Below, piece after piece: positions 1-16,261 of a DNA stretch of 64,000 bases; within the stretch, counting starts at the first letter, position 1; every line of letters starts with the position of its first letter. The position numbers were made by a program, and so were the translations under genes. Origin of the DNA: Triplophysa rosa (lineage: Eukaryota > Chordata > Actinopteri > Cypriniformes > Nemacheilidae); NCBI RefSeq assembly GCF_024868665.1, contig NC_079892.1:12320963-12384962 (forward strand), read 5' to 3'. The notes beneath the pieces are model-generated. The model did no database searches, was not told the origin of the DNA, and saw nothing but the letters and a program-made list of their open reading frames with translations.

Positions 1-84
1 TGGTTCCTTTATTTGGTTTTGGCTGATATTTTATTAATTTGTCAGGATTGTGTTTATTTATATTCTGTTGTTTATATATTACAG

Positions 85-3000
85 CAATACAAATATAGAG
101 ATCTCACAGTCCGTGATATTACAAATGTCATCTCTCAGTACAAAGACCTCAAACCTGTCATGGATGCTTATGGTAAGAGCTGCAATTTCACATTTCTGTA
201 AATAACATTTTTTTAATACTTTTTAAATACTTCAATACTTTTTTCAGTTTTTAATGACGGCTCATCCAGAGACCTCATGAGTCTTACTGGGACTGTACCA
301 GTTAGTTATAGAGGTGAGTGACACATTTCCACAACAGCAGTATGTTTGCTGCACATTCTTTCTAGTTTAACAGACACATTTTTGTTTTTTCAACAGGGAA
401 TGTGTACAATATTCCCATCTGCCTCTGGCTGTTGGACACGTATCCCTACAATCCCCCTATTTGTTTTGTGAAGCCCACCAGCGCCATGATGATCAAGACT
501 GGCAAACACATTGACGCCAACGGCAAGATCTACCTGCCCTATCTGCACGAGTGGAAACACGTACGACCTCAATAACTCCGAACCTAAGCATCATTACGTT
601 TCATTTTCTTACACATGAATTAAGTTTAGTTCTGAATATGTGATTGTTAGAGAATTAAAACGGATCTTTTGTTGTCCCTGATCAGCCTCAGTCAGATCTG
701 TACGGCCTCATCCAGGTGATGATTGTGGTGTTCGGTGAGGAACCACCTGTGTTCGCCAGACCCACTACACAACCTCCGTATCAAGCCTTCCAGGCCACTG
801 GACCTCCAAACCGTAAGCACAGATCTCAGTCTCCTCCAGCCTTGTGTTTGTAACGGCGGTAACGCACACTACCGTTCAAAAGTTTAGGGTCACTTTCCTA
901 CTTATTTATATTTTTCCCACATTTTAGAATAATAGTAATAACACAAATGGAACTTTGAGAATCATGACATAATTGATTCTTGGGGTGTCACCCTGAGGTG
1001 CTTTTTAAACAGTATTGAAGGAGTTCACATCTATTCTGGCTTCTTATTGACTTTTAATACTTTTAGTGACTCTTATTGACTTCAGTCAAGTTAGGGCTGT
1101 GCAATTAATCTTAAGTGAATTTCTGTTTTGGCATCTTTAACAATTATGAAACAAATAATCAAGGTAAAATAATTATTACTATCTATTTTTTACGTTTATT
1201 TGTATTTTTGTTTATGTGTTGTTAAGTTAAATCCTGCGTTACATTTATTTATTTATCATAATTTATCCATTTATTGACAAAGTCAAGGAGTAATCATGTT
1301 AAATAATTGTGATCTCAACATTGGGCAAAATAATCATGATTATAATTTTGTCAGAATCGAGCAGCCCTGCCTATATATATAAAGTACATTTGCATTTTAG
1401 TTTAGAGAACTAATTTCAAACACTTAAGCTTACACCTTTAAATCAAAACGTTTGTAGGGTCAAGAGAAACTTTTATGAATGGTGGGGCAGGTATTTGTAT
1501 GTATGCACTGATACTTATACCCAAAATGTCAGTGGTTACAAATAAGACAAAACATATAGACACCTGGAATATCAGAATTACCTACCCAAATACAAATAGA
1601 GTTTTAAAACAAATATTTGGGGTATTATGTGTGAGGTATTTTTAAAAACACTCTTGCTTTGTCTGAAGTAAATATAACCAGGCAGAAAAAAACTTTTATT
1701 TTTATTTTACTTTTATTCTGATACTGTTGTTAGATACCTGGAATACATCAGGTGCTATTTTTATTTTCCTTTTTTGTTGTTAAAGTACCTTTCTTGTTCT
1801 TTATTTTTAACTGACAGTCTAATATTAAATAAACATTTTTATTTAGTTATTAGAAGATGTCACTGCTGTCCTTCGGAGACCTTGTATCTCCATTTTTAGT
1901 GATTTTTATTTTTTGCCCTAAATCATTATTATTGATTCAATTCAATTCAGTTTTATTTATATAGCGCTTTTCACAATGTGCATTGTTCCAAAGCAGCTTT
2001 ACAGGATCAAATAAGAAAAACACAGAAAGGTAAAACACAGCACAGTGCATGGTGTTTATAGACCAAGCAAGATCATTATAATAAATAATATCTAATAAAT
2101 AAATGAATAAATAAATAAATAAATTTATTAGGCACTGGGTTTTGCGAATATCTAACCAATAAAGGAGAGGTTTCCTATACAGTGATTAGATAAATCCAGG
2201 ACTAGGCCTTAGTTAAATTAGGACGTTTAAGTAGTTTTTACAAACATACCTTACAAAAAAACATTACTTCTGTGCATTCTGTGACAAAACAATGGCACCA
2301 AAGTATTTTAGAACGTCAGTGCAAGCTGTTTTCAGTTTAAACAGCCCTAACATTTATTTTAGTCTAGGACTAGTCTTAAACCCTGTACGGGAAACCACCC
2401 CCCAAAAAGTATTTAAAAGTGCCTGTCAACTTTGACAAAACAGTATTAAATCATTTTAAAAGAACAGTGTTTTTTTTTCCATTTCCAGTAAACAGTAAAT
2501 TTGGTCATCCGAGGTTTAGGAAGGACAGAGACAATATATTCTTAAATGTATCAGTACTAATATATCGAAATTCATTTTGACAGTCACAAATTCTCACTAA
2601 TCTTGACCTCTGAAAGTTGATATTGTGACAGCCCTAACGGACAGTGAAAATGTTTACATGTATTTTGCTTAATGTAGCTCTGATTGTTTATATATGAAAT
2701 AAACTAGGGCTGTGCAATATTTTTATATAAATGATCAAAATATCACAATATTTTGCAATAATTCAAAAAGTTACGTATAGACCACTTTGGATGACGTAAA
2801 CAACGCTGACACTTTAACACTACACAATGGTTAAACAAAATGCAACTAACAGAACATTTTTAACCGAATCAAAATGTTAAACGGATCTCTTAAAGTTTCT
2901 ATTATATACTGTATATGTGAAGTTTAGAAAAAAAAATTGAAACCGGAAGTGCTTCTGGACCAGTGTTTACATCTTGCGAAGTGGTCTATAAAATGAAGGT

Positions 3001-6000
3001 TGATGCAGAAAAAAAAAAAAATCGTATCGCACATCGCATTTTTCTTTAATGTCGCACAGCACTAGAATAAACTTTTCATGATTTGAAAGGGAAGTACAGT
3101 CAGTACCTGTATCAAACAGCAGATGTCACCCAGCAGCAGCAGGGCATGTCTGAGTGTTTGTGTTCTTCTTCTCAGAGTCATATATGCCAGGAATGCCAGC
3201 AGCGACTCCCTACGGGCCCAATCCAAACCCATGGTAAAAAACACATCTAATAAAATAACACGCTCCAAAGAAACGCAACAAAAATGCAAAATCTATTTTA
3301 CTTTTACAGAATTTATAACACTCAAAATGCATGAAAAGGTAGTGTTGTGATAAGAAAGCCTGATTGATTGTTTTTGTGATGATTTCTGCTCCAGTGGTTA
3401 TCAGGGTTACCCGGGTTATCCAGGAGGGAACGCTTATCCTGCCGCAGGAGGTCCAGCACACTACACATCCCAGACTCCTGTTACTACCGTGGGTGAGTTA
3501 TCACATGTGCCTGGAGCTCAGTTTTATAGTCCAACAGTTAAAACTCACAAATCACATCGATTCTGTAATAAGCGTGAATATTGATTCCTTTTTCGTTTTT
3601 GAGTTTGTCGTCCTCAGATACCATTTTGAAGTTCATCTGAAGTGACATTACCTTTTAGATTCATTAAGTGTCAGTCTGAATGAATGTAAATGGGCAGCAT
3701 TCGTTTAAAATTTATGCTAAACTGAATTGGCAGCTTTCGTCGGAATCTGGATCGACAGTGTTTAGTCAGTCCCTTCTTCCTTCATATTCACTTCATTCAA
3801 TGCTGTGTTGACCTTGACCTCTGGTCTTCTGCCTGGCCTCATGCCTGGTGTACAGTGACCTCTCTGGAGCGCTCCTGAAAGGTTGGACCCGTAACTGGAC
3901 TCTGTGTCTGTAAAGGTCAAAGGGCCTGCTTGATCCGCTTTAACGGAGCCTGGAGGGCTTATATTTAGATGTGCAGGAGTGAGAGGATATCAGTCCACAG
4001 GAGGCTTTCAGTGTCAGGCTGCTTTGAACCATGACATTCAGTTAAGAGTGCTGAGCCTATAATCACAGTCTCTCCGCATTGCTGAGTTATAAGAACACGT
4101 ACTGTCTACTCGCAGACCTTCTCATGACTGTAGCTTCATGTCAAATCATGCTTCAGATGAAAAATCAACTGTTTGGATGAAGTTACAGGGACATATGGTC
4201 TAACTTGTAAAACTCGTATTATTTGCTTATTCATATATCTGCGTATACTAAATAAATCAATACATTTACATTTACGCATTTGGCAGACACTTTTATCCAA
4301 AGCGACTTACATTGCATGATACTATACATTTGTATCTTGAGTATGTGCAATCCCCTGGGATCAAACCCATGACCTTTGCGTTGCTAGCCCCATGCTCTAA
4401 CCACTGAGCCACTGAAAAGTATGTGAGTTTTTAAGGGAAAATATAATCAACACTGTGGGACTTAAGTGTATATAGATCTACCGATGTATCGGTTGCCAAT
4501 ACTTCAATTTTTGATAGATTTAAAACCATCACATATCGGTTATAGCATGAAAAAGGCAGATGTAACAAACAGTACTTTATAAAGTAACTAAATAAAGGCA
4601 CTGAGTTTTATATTGTCTGTCGCACAATCCAACCATTTTCTCTGCATAAAATGCTTGAACACATGCCATGAAACAAAATCTGTACAAAATGTAGTTTGTC
4701 AAAGGTGCCTTGGAAACAAAACATTGTAAATGTCAGTGATCACTCAACACACAAGTGAGCCGACGCGCACACTAAGTAAAAGTATTGTGAAAAATGTCTG
4801 CTGTCTGAGAGAAATATCGGTATTAGAATCGCCCAATAATTGTTTGGTGAAATTGGTATTGTATCAGCTAAAAAAAAAGGACAAAATGATGATGATCAGT
4901 GCATCCTTAAAGGTACAGTGAACTGGCCGTTTTTATTGTTTTATACTATTGTCTGATGTCTACTTATGACGTTCACGTGGTTTTTACATTCGAAAACATC
5001 AAAATCAATAAGTAATAGGCTATTTTCTACCCGGGTTTTGAGGCCGGCTGGAGAAACGCACGGTTTTTAAGGGAGGGCTGCATAGAAGACTTGGAAGTAA
5101 ACGCCCACTGCTGTGATTGGATAGCAGCTTGCGTAGTTGACTTAGTTGGAGCCTTCTGTGAATTTGGTTAGACACGTAACTTTACGTAACTTGATTTTAC
5201 TCAAATTTACGGACTTCTTTCCCAGATGTGATGGCAAGGCTTTCCATATAGTTTGTATAGCCTATAGTTGTATGGTGTTTAGTGACACATGACCGTACAT
5301 GTCAGCATTTAAGATCCGCGAACTAGACAAAAGATCACCGCGATCGCGGGTCTCAAATGTTATAGTTTTCATGATAAATGAACAATAGACAGGGTTGGCA
5401 GATATGGATATGACTCAGGACCAGAAATAATATCAAAACACTTCAAAACAGCCTCCATTATTCGCAAACGGTGGATAAAACCTTGAAAAATGATATATGA
5501 GCACGCCAAATCACAGAGGTGCCGATTACAATTATTACAAATGACTAGAGGTCCCCAGGTAATACTATCAGGGCATATCAATATTTCAGATTTGACATTA
5601 CTATTAGAGATGCACCGATATATCGGCCAAAAATCGGTCGATAAAAGCAGTTTTTTTACGCTATCGGATGATAGTCAGGGCCGATATATCCTGTCAATCA
5701 AAAGAGGACAGATAAATGCAATGAATTGGTGCTCTGTATTTAGAAAATATTAAGAAACATCACCAGTTTGATGTTCAATATTAATAGTCATATTCAGAAA
5801 GTTAAGAAATATTAATTTAGTCCTCCGAAACAGCATCAGCAGATATCACTCTGAATAATCAGCTCTCGGTGGAGAAATTTAGTGCATCTCTTAATACAAA
5901 AATGTCTTTCACCCTTATCGAAAGCAGCATGTAGTAGCAGTGTGTCTGTCGCCTTTCTCCAGGCCAAAGTCGTGATGGTACCATCGGTGAGGACACCATC

Positions 6001-6833
6001 AGAGCTTCACTCATCTCAGCCGTGAGCGATAAACTGCGCTGGAGAATGAAGGAGGAGATGGACAGAGCACAGGCCGAACTGGACGCTCTGAAGAGAACAG
6101 AGGAAGACCTGAAGAAAGGACACCAGAAGCTGGAGGACATGGTGTCCCGTCTGGACCAGGAAGTGGTAAGAACAACTATGGGCGATTTGTCCACTAACAA
6201 TGTCCATAAACATAACAAATGTTTGCCCTGAACAGATGTCATGTTGTCATAAATAACCAATCATTTTGCAAGCTTTTTAAAGATTTTTGGATATTTTGGA
6301 TATGTGCACCCTCAGGCTGAGGTGGACCGAAACATCGAGCTCCTCAAGAAGAAGGACGAGGAACTCAGTGAAGCTCTGGAAAAAATGGAGAACCAATCAG
6401 AAAACAACGACATCGATGATGTCATCATACCGACGGCTCCACTGTACAAACAGATTCTGAACCTGTATGCCGAGGAGAACGCCATTGAAGACACCATCTT
6501 TTACTTGGGAGAAGCCCTGCGGAGAGGAGTCATCGACCTGGAGGTCTTCCTCAAGGTTTGTTCATCCTTCACACATCTAGAACTCTCACACTTCATCTTT
6601 AATCGTAATATTTTACGTACTTTTTAATACCAACATGAAAAAATCTCAACTTTGAGCCATTGATTCGTATTTGATTTGGAATGTATCAGGCTTCTCCTTC
6701 TAATGTTATGTTTGATGACGCTTTTCCTCTCGTTCATCCTCAGCATGTGCGACTGCTGTCCCGAAAACAGTTCCAGCTGCGAGCGCTCATGCAGAAAGCA
6801 CGCAAGACCGCCGGACTCAGTGACCTTTACTGA
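85..6833 (+). CDS. tsg101: TSG101, ESCRT-I subunit (exons 2-10; exon 1 outside window)
   Basis: Coding exons with GT-AG borders: 85-172, 248-313, 397-560, 686-812, 3176-3233, 3395-3492, 5963-6165, 6316-6555, 6744-6833. They join in frame into 377 residues plus a TGA stop. With the roughly 14 residues expected from the missing first exon this gives about 391, against 390 in human TSG101. The first four exons encode the UEV domain, an inactive E2-like fold that binds ubiquitin and PT/SAP motifs (IYLPYLHEWKH is visible). Exons 3176-3492 are a Pro/Gly/Tyr-rich linker. Exons 5963-6555 form the charged coiled coil that assembles with VPS28 and VPS37. The end (LMQKARKTAGLSDLY) is the steadiness box. 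The protein sorts ubiquitinated cargo into multivesicular bodies and acts in cytokinetic abscission. An internal PTAP motif is encoded at 6430-6441. Which teleost paralogue (a or b) this is cannot be decided here. Confidence 0.96.
868..1010. mobile_element. Tc1/mariner-like end fragment (tentative)
   Basis: The string ACCGTTCAAAAGTTTAGGGT followed by AT-rich sequence resembles ends of Tc1/mariner-type repeats common in fish. No matching second inverted repeat was found nearby, so this is a weak family call inside a tsg101 intron. Confidence 0.3.
1092..1369. mobile_element. hAT-type MITE, TAGGGCTG ends
   Basis: It begins TAGGGCTGTGCAATTAATC and ends in GAGCAGCCCTG, an imperfect inverted repeat of a type widespread in fish. 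It is non-coding and AT-rich. No clear 8-bp target duplication was seen. Confidence 0.5.
1934..2012. repeat. Teleost SINE/LINE 3'-tail fragment
   Basis: The segment carries the widespread fish repeat core around TATAGCGCTTTTCACAATGT and CAAAGCAGCTTTACAGGATC. Only this tail is present and no tRNA-like head was seen. An (AATA)n run follows at about 2092-2124. Confidence 0.5.
2166..2403. mobile_element. MITE, family A copy 1
   Basis: This is a diverged copy of a family also present at 11243-11760 and 12581-12819. Shared blocks include GGACTAGGCCTTAGTTAAAT and a GTCTAGGACTAGTCTTAAAC-like segment, closing with GGGAAACC. The ends are weakly inverted. Confidence 0.55.
2705..3064. mobile_element. 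hAT-type MITE (outer element) with nested insertion
   Basis: Ends TAGGGCTGTGC and the inverted GCACAGCACTA form the terminal repeat. The flanks aaataaac and gaataaac are an 8-bp duplication with one mismatch, as expected for hAT. A second MITE (2776-2990) sits inside. Confidence 0.65.
2776..2990. mobile_element. MITE, family B copy 1 (nested)
   Basis: Perfect 12-bp inverted ends, TATAGACCACTT at 2776-2787 and AAGTGGTCTATA at 2979-2990, enclose 215 bp. A diverged relative is at 26638-26880; both carry GATGACGTAAACAACGCTG and GGACCAGTGTTTACATC. Confidence 0.7.
4261..4414 (-). mobile_element. tRNA-derived SINE
   Basis: On the minus strand the head reads as a tRNA-like promoter, with an A-box-like GTGGTTAGAGCATGG and a B-box-like GGTCATGGGTTTGATCCC. 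It is followed by the common teleost tail containing CAGACACTTTTATCCAAAGC on the plus strand. It lies in a tsg101 intron. Related tails are at 46310-46372, 55209-55346 and 61099-61160. Confidence 0.7.
4473..4906. mobile_element. hAT-like repeat remnant with ATCGG motifs (tentative)
   Basis: The interval opens with ATCTACCGATGTATCGG and closes near TCAGTGCATCC, resembling the better preserved copies at 5604-5893 and 31582-31903. It is too diverged for firm boundaries. Confidence 0.35.
4911..5596. mobile_element. TTAA-flanked (Kolobok-like) element, family C copy 1, right end lost
   Basis: It starts after a TTAA at 4907-4910 with AGGTACAGTGAACTGG. It aligns along most of its length with the left and middle parts of 21163-22729, sharing GACGTTCACGTGGTTTTTAC and GTTGGAGCCTTCTGTGAATT. 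The right third is missing. Confidence 0.65.
5604..5893. mobile_element. hAT-like MITE, family D copy 1
   Basis: Inverted ends TAGAGATGCACCGAT and GTGCATCTCTTA are visible. The interior (ATCGGATGATAGT, TCAATCAAAAGAGGACAG, AGAAACATCACCAGTTTGAT) is shared with copy 2 at 31582-31903. This copy ends about 70 bp before tsg101 exon 8. Confidence 0.65.
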
Positions 6834-8134
6834 CCCAGCTCCCGTCACACGAGCCACGCTCCTCTTTTGTGTGCCGTTTCAGCGGGAGTTCAATAATTCA
6901 TGTTGTTTTTACTGCTGCGAGATGCTGTCTGCCTGATTTTATTTACTGGATTGGAAAATCAGCATTTGTAAAAATGTCATTTAGGTACACAAGAGCTAGA
7001 AGTTACGAATTCGACCCGAGCATTAAAGGAAAGTTGATGTCGTATGGGTGACTATCATCCCCGATTTCTCCTTGTACAAGAGCGTTTTTCCCAATTTCCT
7101 AAAAGATTTCTCTTAATATTCCACTGTACACATCAGGTTTCTATTATTTGAGATTCTCCAGGCAGATGTTTGAGTCTTTGGCTTTAGATACGGCTGTTAT
7201 TAACAGTCCAGCGTAACAAGTCTTATGTCATTAATTGAACATTTCAAAATGTGAAGGAATCACAGAATATATGAGAAAATGTCTTTCTCGTGGATCAGAT
7301 TTTTCAGCTTTCATAACTGATATTAACTATTACTTGTGGTTCTCCATTTCAGTTCTTTAAGATTATAATAATAATTAATATTTATGTTTTCTCATCCGGG
7401 AACTATTTTCTGTTCCAAATTCATTATAATGTTTGAACTGTAAATCATTTAGCTGTATACAAAGTTTGTGACGGTTCATTTTCACTTTGAAAATCGAAAC
7501 GCTACAAACTATCGCCCTGCACGCTTCACCTTTAGATTATACATTCTATCCAAAGTGATGCAAAAAAATGATAGAAGTCCCTGAAACAGTCTTGTTTTTT
7601 GCATTTCAGTTTAACATTTTAGTGTACTTTTGGGATGTTTGATTTTTAAGACCTGAGTAAAAAGACATTGCACCGTAATATGCCAATATTTGGAGAGTTT
7701 GGTTCCAAAATGAGAGAACTCGGTTTTTAAGATTTTTCAGAAATCAGGTTTTTTTATTGTGCATTCCATATTACATCAGTCAAACTGCAGTTGGTTTGTT
7801 TTGATTTAAGCTACAATAACTAAAAAAAAAAAAAAAAGATTTTTAGTTATCTCATTTTGGAACCTAAATCTTCAATTGTTCTTATTTGTTTCAGTCTGTA
7901 GGTTTTATGTCACGCTGATCAATAAACAAGATCTTTACATGATTGTTAATACGTAAACAGCACGGCATTGTTGAAAGAGACCTTTCACTGACCTGTTTTG
8001 GATGTTATTTACCTAGCTAATCTCAATAACAACTAGAAACCTTTGGTCTGTTTCATTCGACACAGTCCACGAAGCTAGTTTCAATGCCATCGGTCATCAG
8101 ATGTTGATGTTATTTCTATTGATTATAAAATAAA
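6834..8134 (+). other. tsg101: tsg101 3' UTR and candidate poly(A) signals
   Basis: AT-rich sequence after the TGA at 6831-6833, with no further coding exon. Canonical AATAAA hexamers occur at 7921-7926 and 8129-8134. Either would give a 3' UTR of about 1.1-1.3 kb. The second lies only 25 bp from the opposing ldha signal. Which one is used cannot be told from sequence. Confidence 0.55.
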
Positions 8135-8158
8135 ACAAAACGCTGGTTTTGTAGTTTG

Positions 8159-9227
8159 TTTATTCCGTTATGGGCTGTATCTTAATTCTACAATCACACA
8201 CTTCCAAGTAACAGCTATAACTGTTGCTGTATATTACCACTCAGCTGAGGGTTTGTTTTTCTTGTTTCAAGATCAACAGAAATCAAAATACAACACTGAC
8301 AACAGTAAATTATTTCCAGCTGATACATAGTGTACACAAGTAGTTGGGATTGTCAAACCATTTAAACCAAAACCATGTCAAAGTTGACTGAGTTCTGCTT
8401 AGTTTTCGTTGATGATTGTTCCGTCTGCTTAGTTTTTTTTTGTAAGATTACATATACAATTTTTGATTTTATGAGATAAGATTTTTGATAACTAAAATTT
8501 CAATTTGCATGTTAATATATTTATGGAAATTGATTAGATAGATGTCATCCGTAAAACAAGTAGAATGAATTTGTGAGAAACGTTTGTGTAAAATAATTCT
8601 TCGTTAATGCAATCATTCAAAATCGTTTTTGCAGACGTTGTCACATTTGCATTTACGTACAAAATGATTTACACACAAAGATAATTTGGCTCATGTTTCA
8701 TGATTTAAATCTAATTTTTCTTGTCCGTTTACATTGAAAGACATGCACAAATGTAAAACCCCATAATTCAAAGTGGTACATAAACGTATTTTGCACGTTG
8801 ACCGACTTAAAAATAAGCAGTTTTTCTTAGGTCTCAGCGTTTTGCTGTACATGTAAACTCTCAATGAAACCGATATTTTGTAAGGCTTTGGTTTTACTTG
8901 GTCTTGGAGGAAAACTGATGCAGGACGTAAGGGGTACGGAATGCTAGTCGAGCTCAGAACAGCAAATAAAATACAAAATAAGAGACTGAAATTGCACATA
9001 GAGTCTTGCTCAAGTGCTTCTTTTTCTTAGAATATACAACAGTATGCACATAGACTCTTATATAATCTTTATATTGACAACAAGAGTAAATTACTTCTTT
9101 ACCATTGCAACACCTTACAATCTAAAGGCCTGACAGTGGTTTGGAGATTTGTGGTGGAAGTTACAGGCGGTACGGTTTCTGAGGTCAGGAAATCTGACGC
9201 TAGCTACATTTTGGAAGAGACTGCGGT
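8159..9227 (-). other. ldha: ldha 3' UTR and candidate poly(A) signal
   Basis: Sequence downstream of the ldha stop on the minus strand. The only canonical minus-strand AATAAA I found between the stop and the tsg101 end is at 8159-8164 (TTTATT on the plus strand), giving a 3' UTR of about 1.06 kb. A weaker variant, TATAAA, lies near 9068-9073. The interval shows no other gene. Confidence 0.5.
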
Positions 9228-13635
<4,408 letters not shown>

Positions 13636-13861
13636 CTTCTGCCAAATTAAATACAAATCATGAGTTTGCTTTTACGAGCAATGCACACCACAAAATTACT
13701 TTTGCACCAAGCAATGCATTACGGGTAACGTGACTGTGGATGATGTTACACAATATACATTTTAAATAAACATTTGTGACATTTCGCACACATTGACACT
13801 TCAAACAGATCAAGGGAATGAATATATGCTGTTGGGTCTACTGAGGCATTCCAGTTATTTT

Positions 13862-15071
13862 CAGAGGTGGGTAGTAACGCGCTACATTTACTTCGTTACA
13901 TTTACTTGAGTAACATTTTGGAGAATATGTACTTTTTAAGTAAAATTAAAAGTGTGTACTTTTACTCTTACTTGAGAAAATTTCTAATAGAAAATCTGTA
14001 CTTTTACTTCGTTACATAGCTTACATTGCGTGACGTTCCTTCGTTCCTTCATTTTAAAATATGCTTTTTAAAATGCGTTGTTTATTTCAATGTTGTCGTC
14101 TCTTTTTACGGGCATTCCCGAGTGATCGATTCTTTTGAGTCGATTCTTTTGAAAGCATTAATTGAACAATGGGCAAAACCATATGAATAGGCTAATGAAT
14201 CAGTTCAAATGATTTGTTCAGTTCGCAGCACGATCTGAATCATCTGAAGCAGGATTACTCACTCCTCGTAGCGCAAAATTTAAGAACACGCAGAACACAA
14301 AGAGCATTGAATGAAGTGGATATTAATCTGTATCTATACAATCAAAACTGCAAATGTGTCATATTGTTTGCAAGCAATGATAAATGCGCGCCACATGCGC
14401 GCACCCGCGCGACCTGTTCGTCAGACACCGCAACATACGCGTTACCTGTCAGAGACGTGGGCCTGCAGAAATATACATTTGAAGAACAGAAGGAAGAAAA
14501 CTTGTTGATGGGCGTGTGGTTCACTGTTTACTGTTTGTTTACAAGTAAGAGCGTTTCACAACACACACGTGACACAACACGAGAAATCATGAGCTTTGTT
14601 CAAAAATGTGTATTTCATTTAAGAGAGCGCTGCAGATGTTCTAGATCATCTTAGGAAATGCTCTGAGTTTAGTTCATGCTTTAGTTTGACATGGTCTATT
14701 ATTCTAAATAAATTGTGTAAACTACACTGACACCAGGACTAGATGAAATTGACAGAAATGCTTGTCTCTTCTGTGTTTGTCTATTCTTTAGTCTCTCTAG
14801 TATATTGCAAAGATATCTACTTATGATAATTAAAAATATTGATTAAAATGTATTATTAAAATATTGACGTTAATATTAATTTTATGTAGTAGTCCTATAT
14901 AATCAGATACAAAGTAACTAAGTAACTAGCTACTTGAGTAGTTTTTTCATTGCATACTTTTTTACTTTTACTCAAGTAATTTTTAAAATAGTGACTTTAC
15001 TTGAGTAACCATTTCTCTAGTTACTTGTACTTTTACTTGACTAAAGATTTTGGCTACTCTACCCACCTCTG
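13862..15071. mobile_element. hAT element, non-autonomous, in ldha intron 1
   Basis: Ends CAGAGGTGGGTAG and CTACCCACCTCTG-type sequence form the inverted repeat. The flanks GTTATTTT (13854-13861) and GATATTTT (15072-15079) are an 8-bp duplication with one mismatch. The 1.2-kb interior has open stretches up to 146 codons but no recognisable transposase. Confidence 0.75.
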
Positions 15072-16043
15072 GATATTTTATCCTCTTGTCAAGTGCAGTC
15101 ATTGGAAAGGTTAAATATGCTGCTATTTACATCATCCATCCTCAGCCTCTGCAGTGTTGTGTGCACAGAGGCACGTACATCAATTTAAGGTAACTGGACA
15201 ACTAATGCTGGGAAATTCCCGCTGTGAACAAGCAAACCACCTTAAGAGCCCCTAACGCATGATTTTACGCGTCTCACTGATCTGACGCGCAATAAAAACA
15301 CACGCACTTTGAAGAACATCCCTAACGTCTTATATAGGCTACTCATCAACGCGAGTTTACGTAATGAGTGTGTAATATCGGTGAATGAAACACCGACTCA
15401 TCTTTAGCAGACAGGTAGGCTAGTTTTTACTGCACGTACTCCTCGAAATGTAAGCATCCAAACCCCAAGTACCAGAATCCTTTGCATTTAAGGAAGCAAG
15501 ACGCGCACGAAGAACGCAGCATCAGTCCATACCAAACATTCCCCCAAGCACGTAGACCGCTATATGCCTCACAAACCTGATTCAGAGCACCAGCATCAAA
15601 CTGATTCGTTTGCTTTAATAACCAGCTTTACTATTACAAAACACGTGTAACCGCTGTACAGGACCAACGCATGCTTTAGCATCGACACTTGATCATCTAT
15701 TTTATTATGACACAGGCAGCAACAGGTCATCTTTGAGTACACGAACTGGTAAATGTTAAGTTTATTTGTACAATAGCATTGTAGATTACACAACAGCCTC
15801 AGACTTTAATGGCGAATGCCTGTCTTTATAAATGCCTCAGGTCAGCTGTTACGAGCATCATCCAATGCATTAATATGCAAATTAGTCTACGGACGTTATT
15901 AAATGTCCGTTACAGTTTAATCACAAAACAGTTTTCTAAAATGACATCGCTAAACACCGCATGTACTGCACGTTAACACAATTATTTCCATTATCGATTA
16001 TATTCTTATATAGATTGTTTAAAAGTGTCCGGTTTTCTCTCAC

Positions 16044-16103
16044 CTGTAGATTATATAAAAGTGAATTGAGGAATGTATCCGCTTTGACGTTGTGCAGCAG
16101 TGT
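16044..16103 (-). other. ldha: ldha non-coding exon 1 (5' UTR)
   Basis: On the minus strand a consensus donor (CAG|GTGAGAG, boundary at 16044/16043) ends a roughly 60-nt exon with no ATG in frame with the protein. The matching acceptor lies just before 13638, three bases upstream of the start codon. A non-coding first exon followed by an exon that opens a few bases before the ATG is the usual ldha structure. The 5' boundary near 16103 is inferred from the TATA-like box and is approximate. Confidence 0.7.
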
Positions 16104-16260
16104 TGTGAGGAAGGGGCTGGTCGGCTTTTAAAGCGCTCACGCAACAGCCTTGATTTGCATATGAATGAGATGGGCGTGGCTTCGCCGCCCGTGGCCTATA
16201 TGGGGCAAGTCACGTCCACAGGGCAACGTCATAGAAGAAGCGGATGTGCTGCACGTGAGA
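16085..16260 (-). promoter_or_regulatory. ldha: ldha core promoter with TATA-like box, GC box, CRE halves and two HRE cores
   Basis: Minus-strand promoter. TATA-like CTTTAAAAG at 16125-16133 sits about 30 bp before the inferred transcription start. A GC/KLF-type box (GCCACGCCC on the minus strand) is at 16172-16180, and an octamer ATTTGCAT at 16153-16160. CRE half sites (TGACGT-type) are at 16085-16091 and 16225-16231. RCGTG hypoxia-response cores lie at 16211-16215 and inside a CACGTG palindrome at 16252-16257, roughly -110 and -155. Mammalian LDHA is a HIF-1 and cAMP target, so this layout is expected, but function is inferred from motifs only. Confidence 0.65.
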
Positions 16261-16261
16261 A

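Noticed and set aside
4261..4414. Genuine tRNA gene on the minus strand
   Set aside because: Promoter-like boxes are present but the cloverleaf is degenerate and fused to a SINE tail.
14214..14654. 146-codon open frame in the ldha intron 1 hAT element
   Set aside because: No zinc finger or hAT dimerisation motif is visible and the reading frame has no splice context. Treated as non-coding interior.
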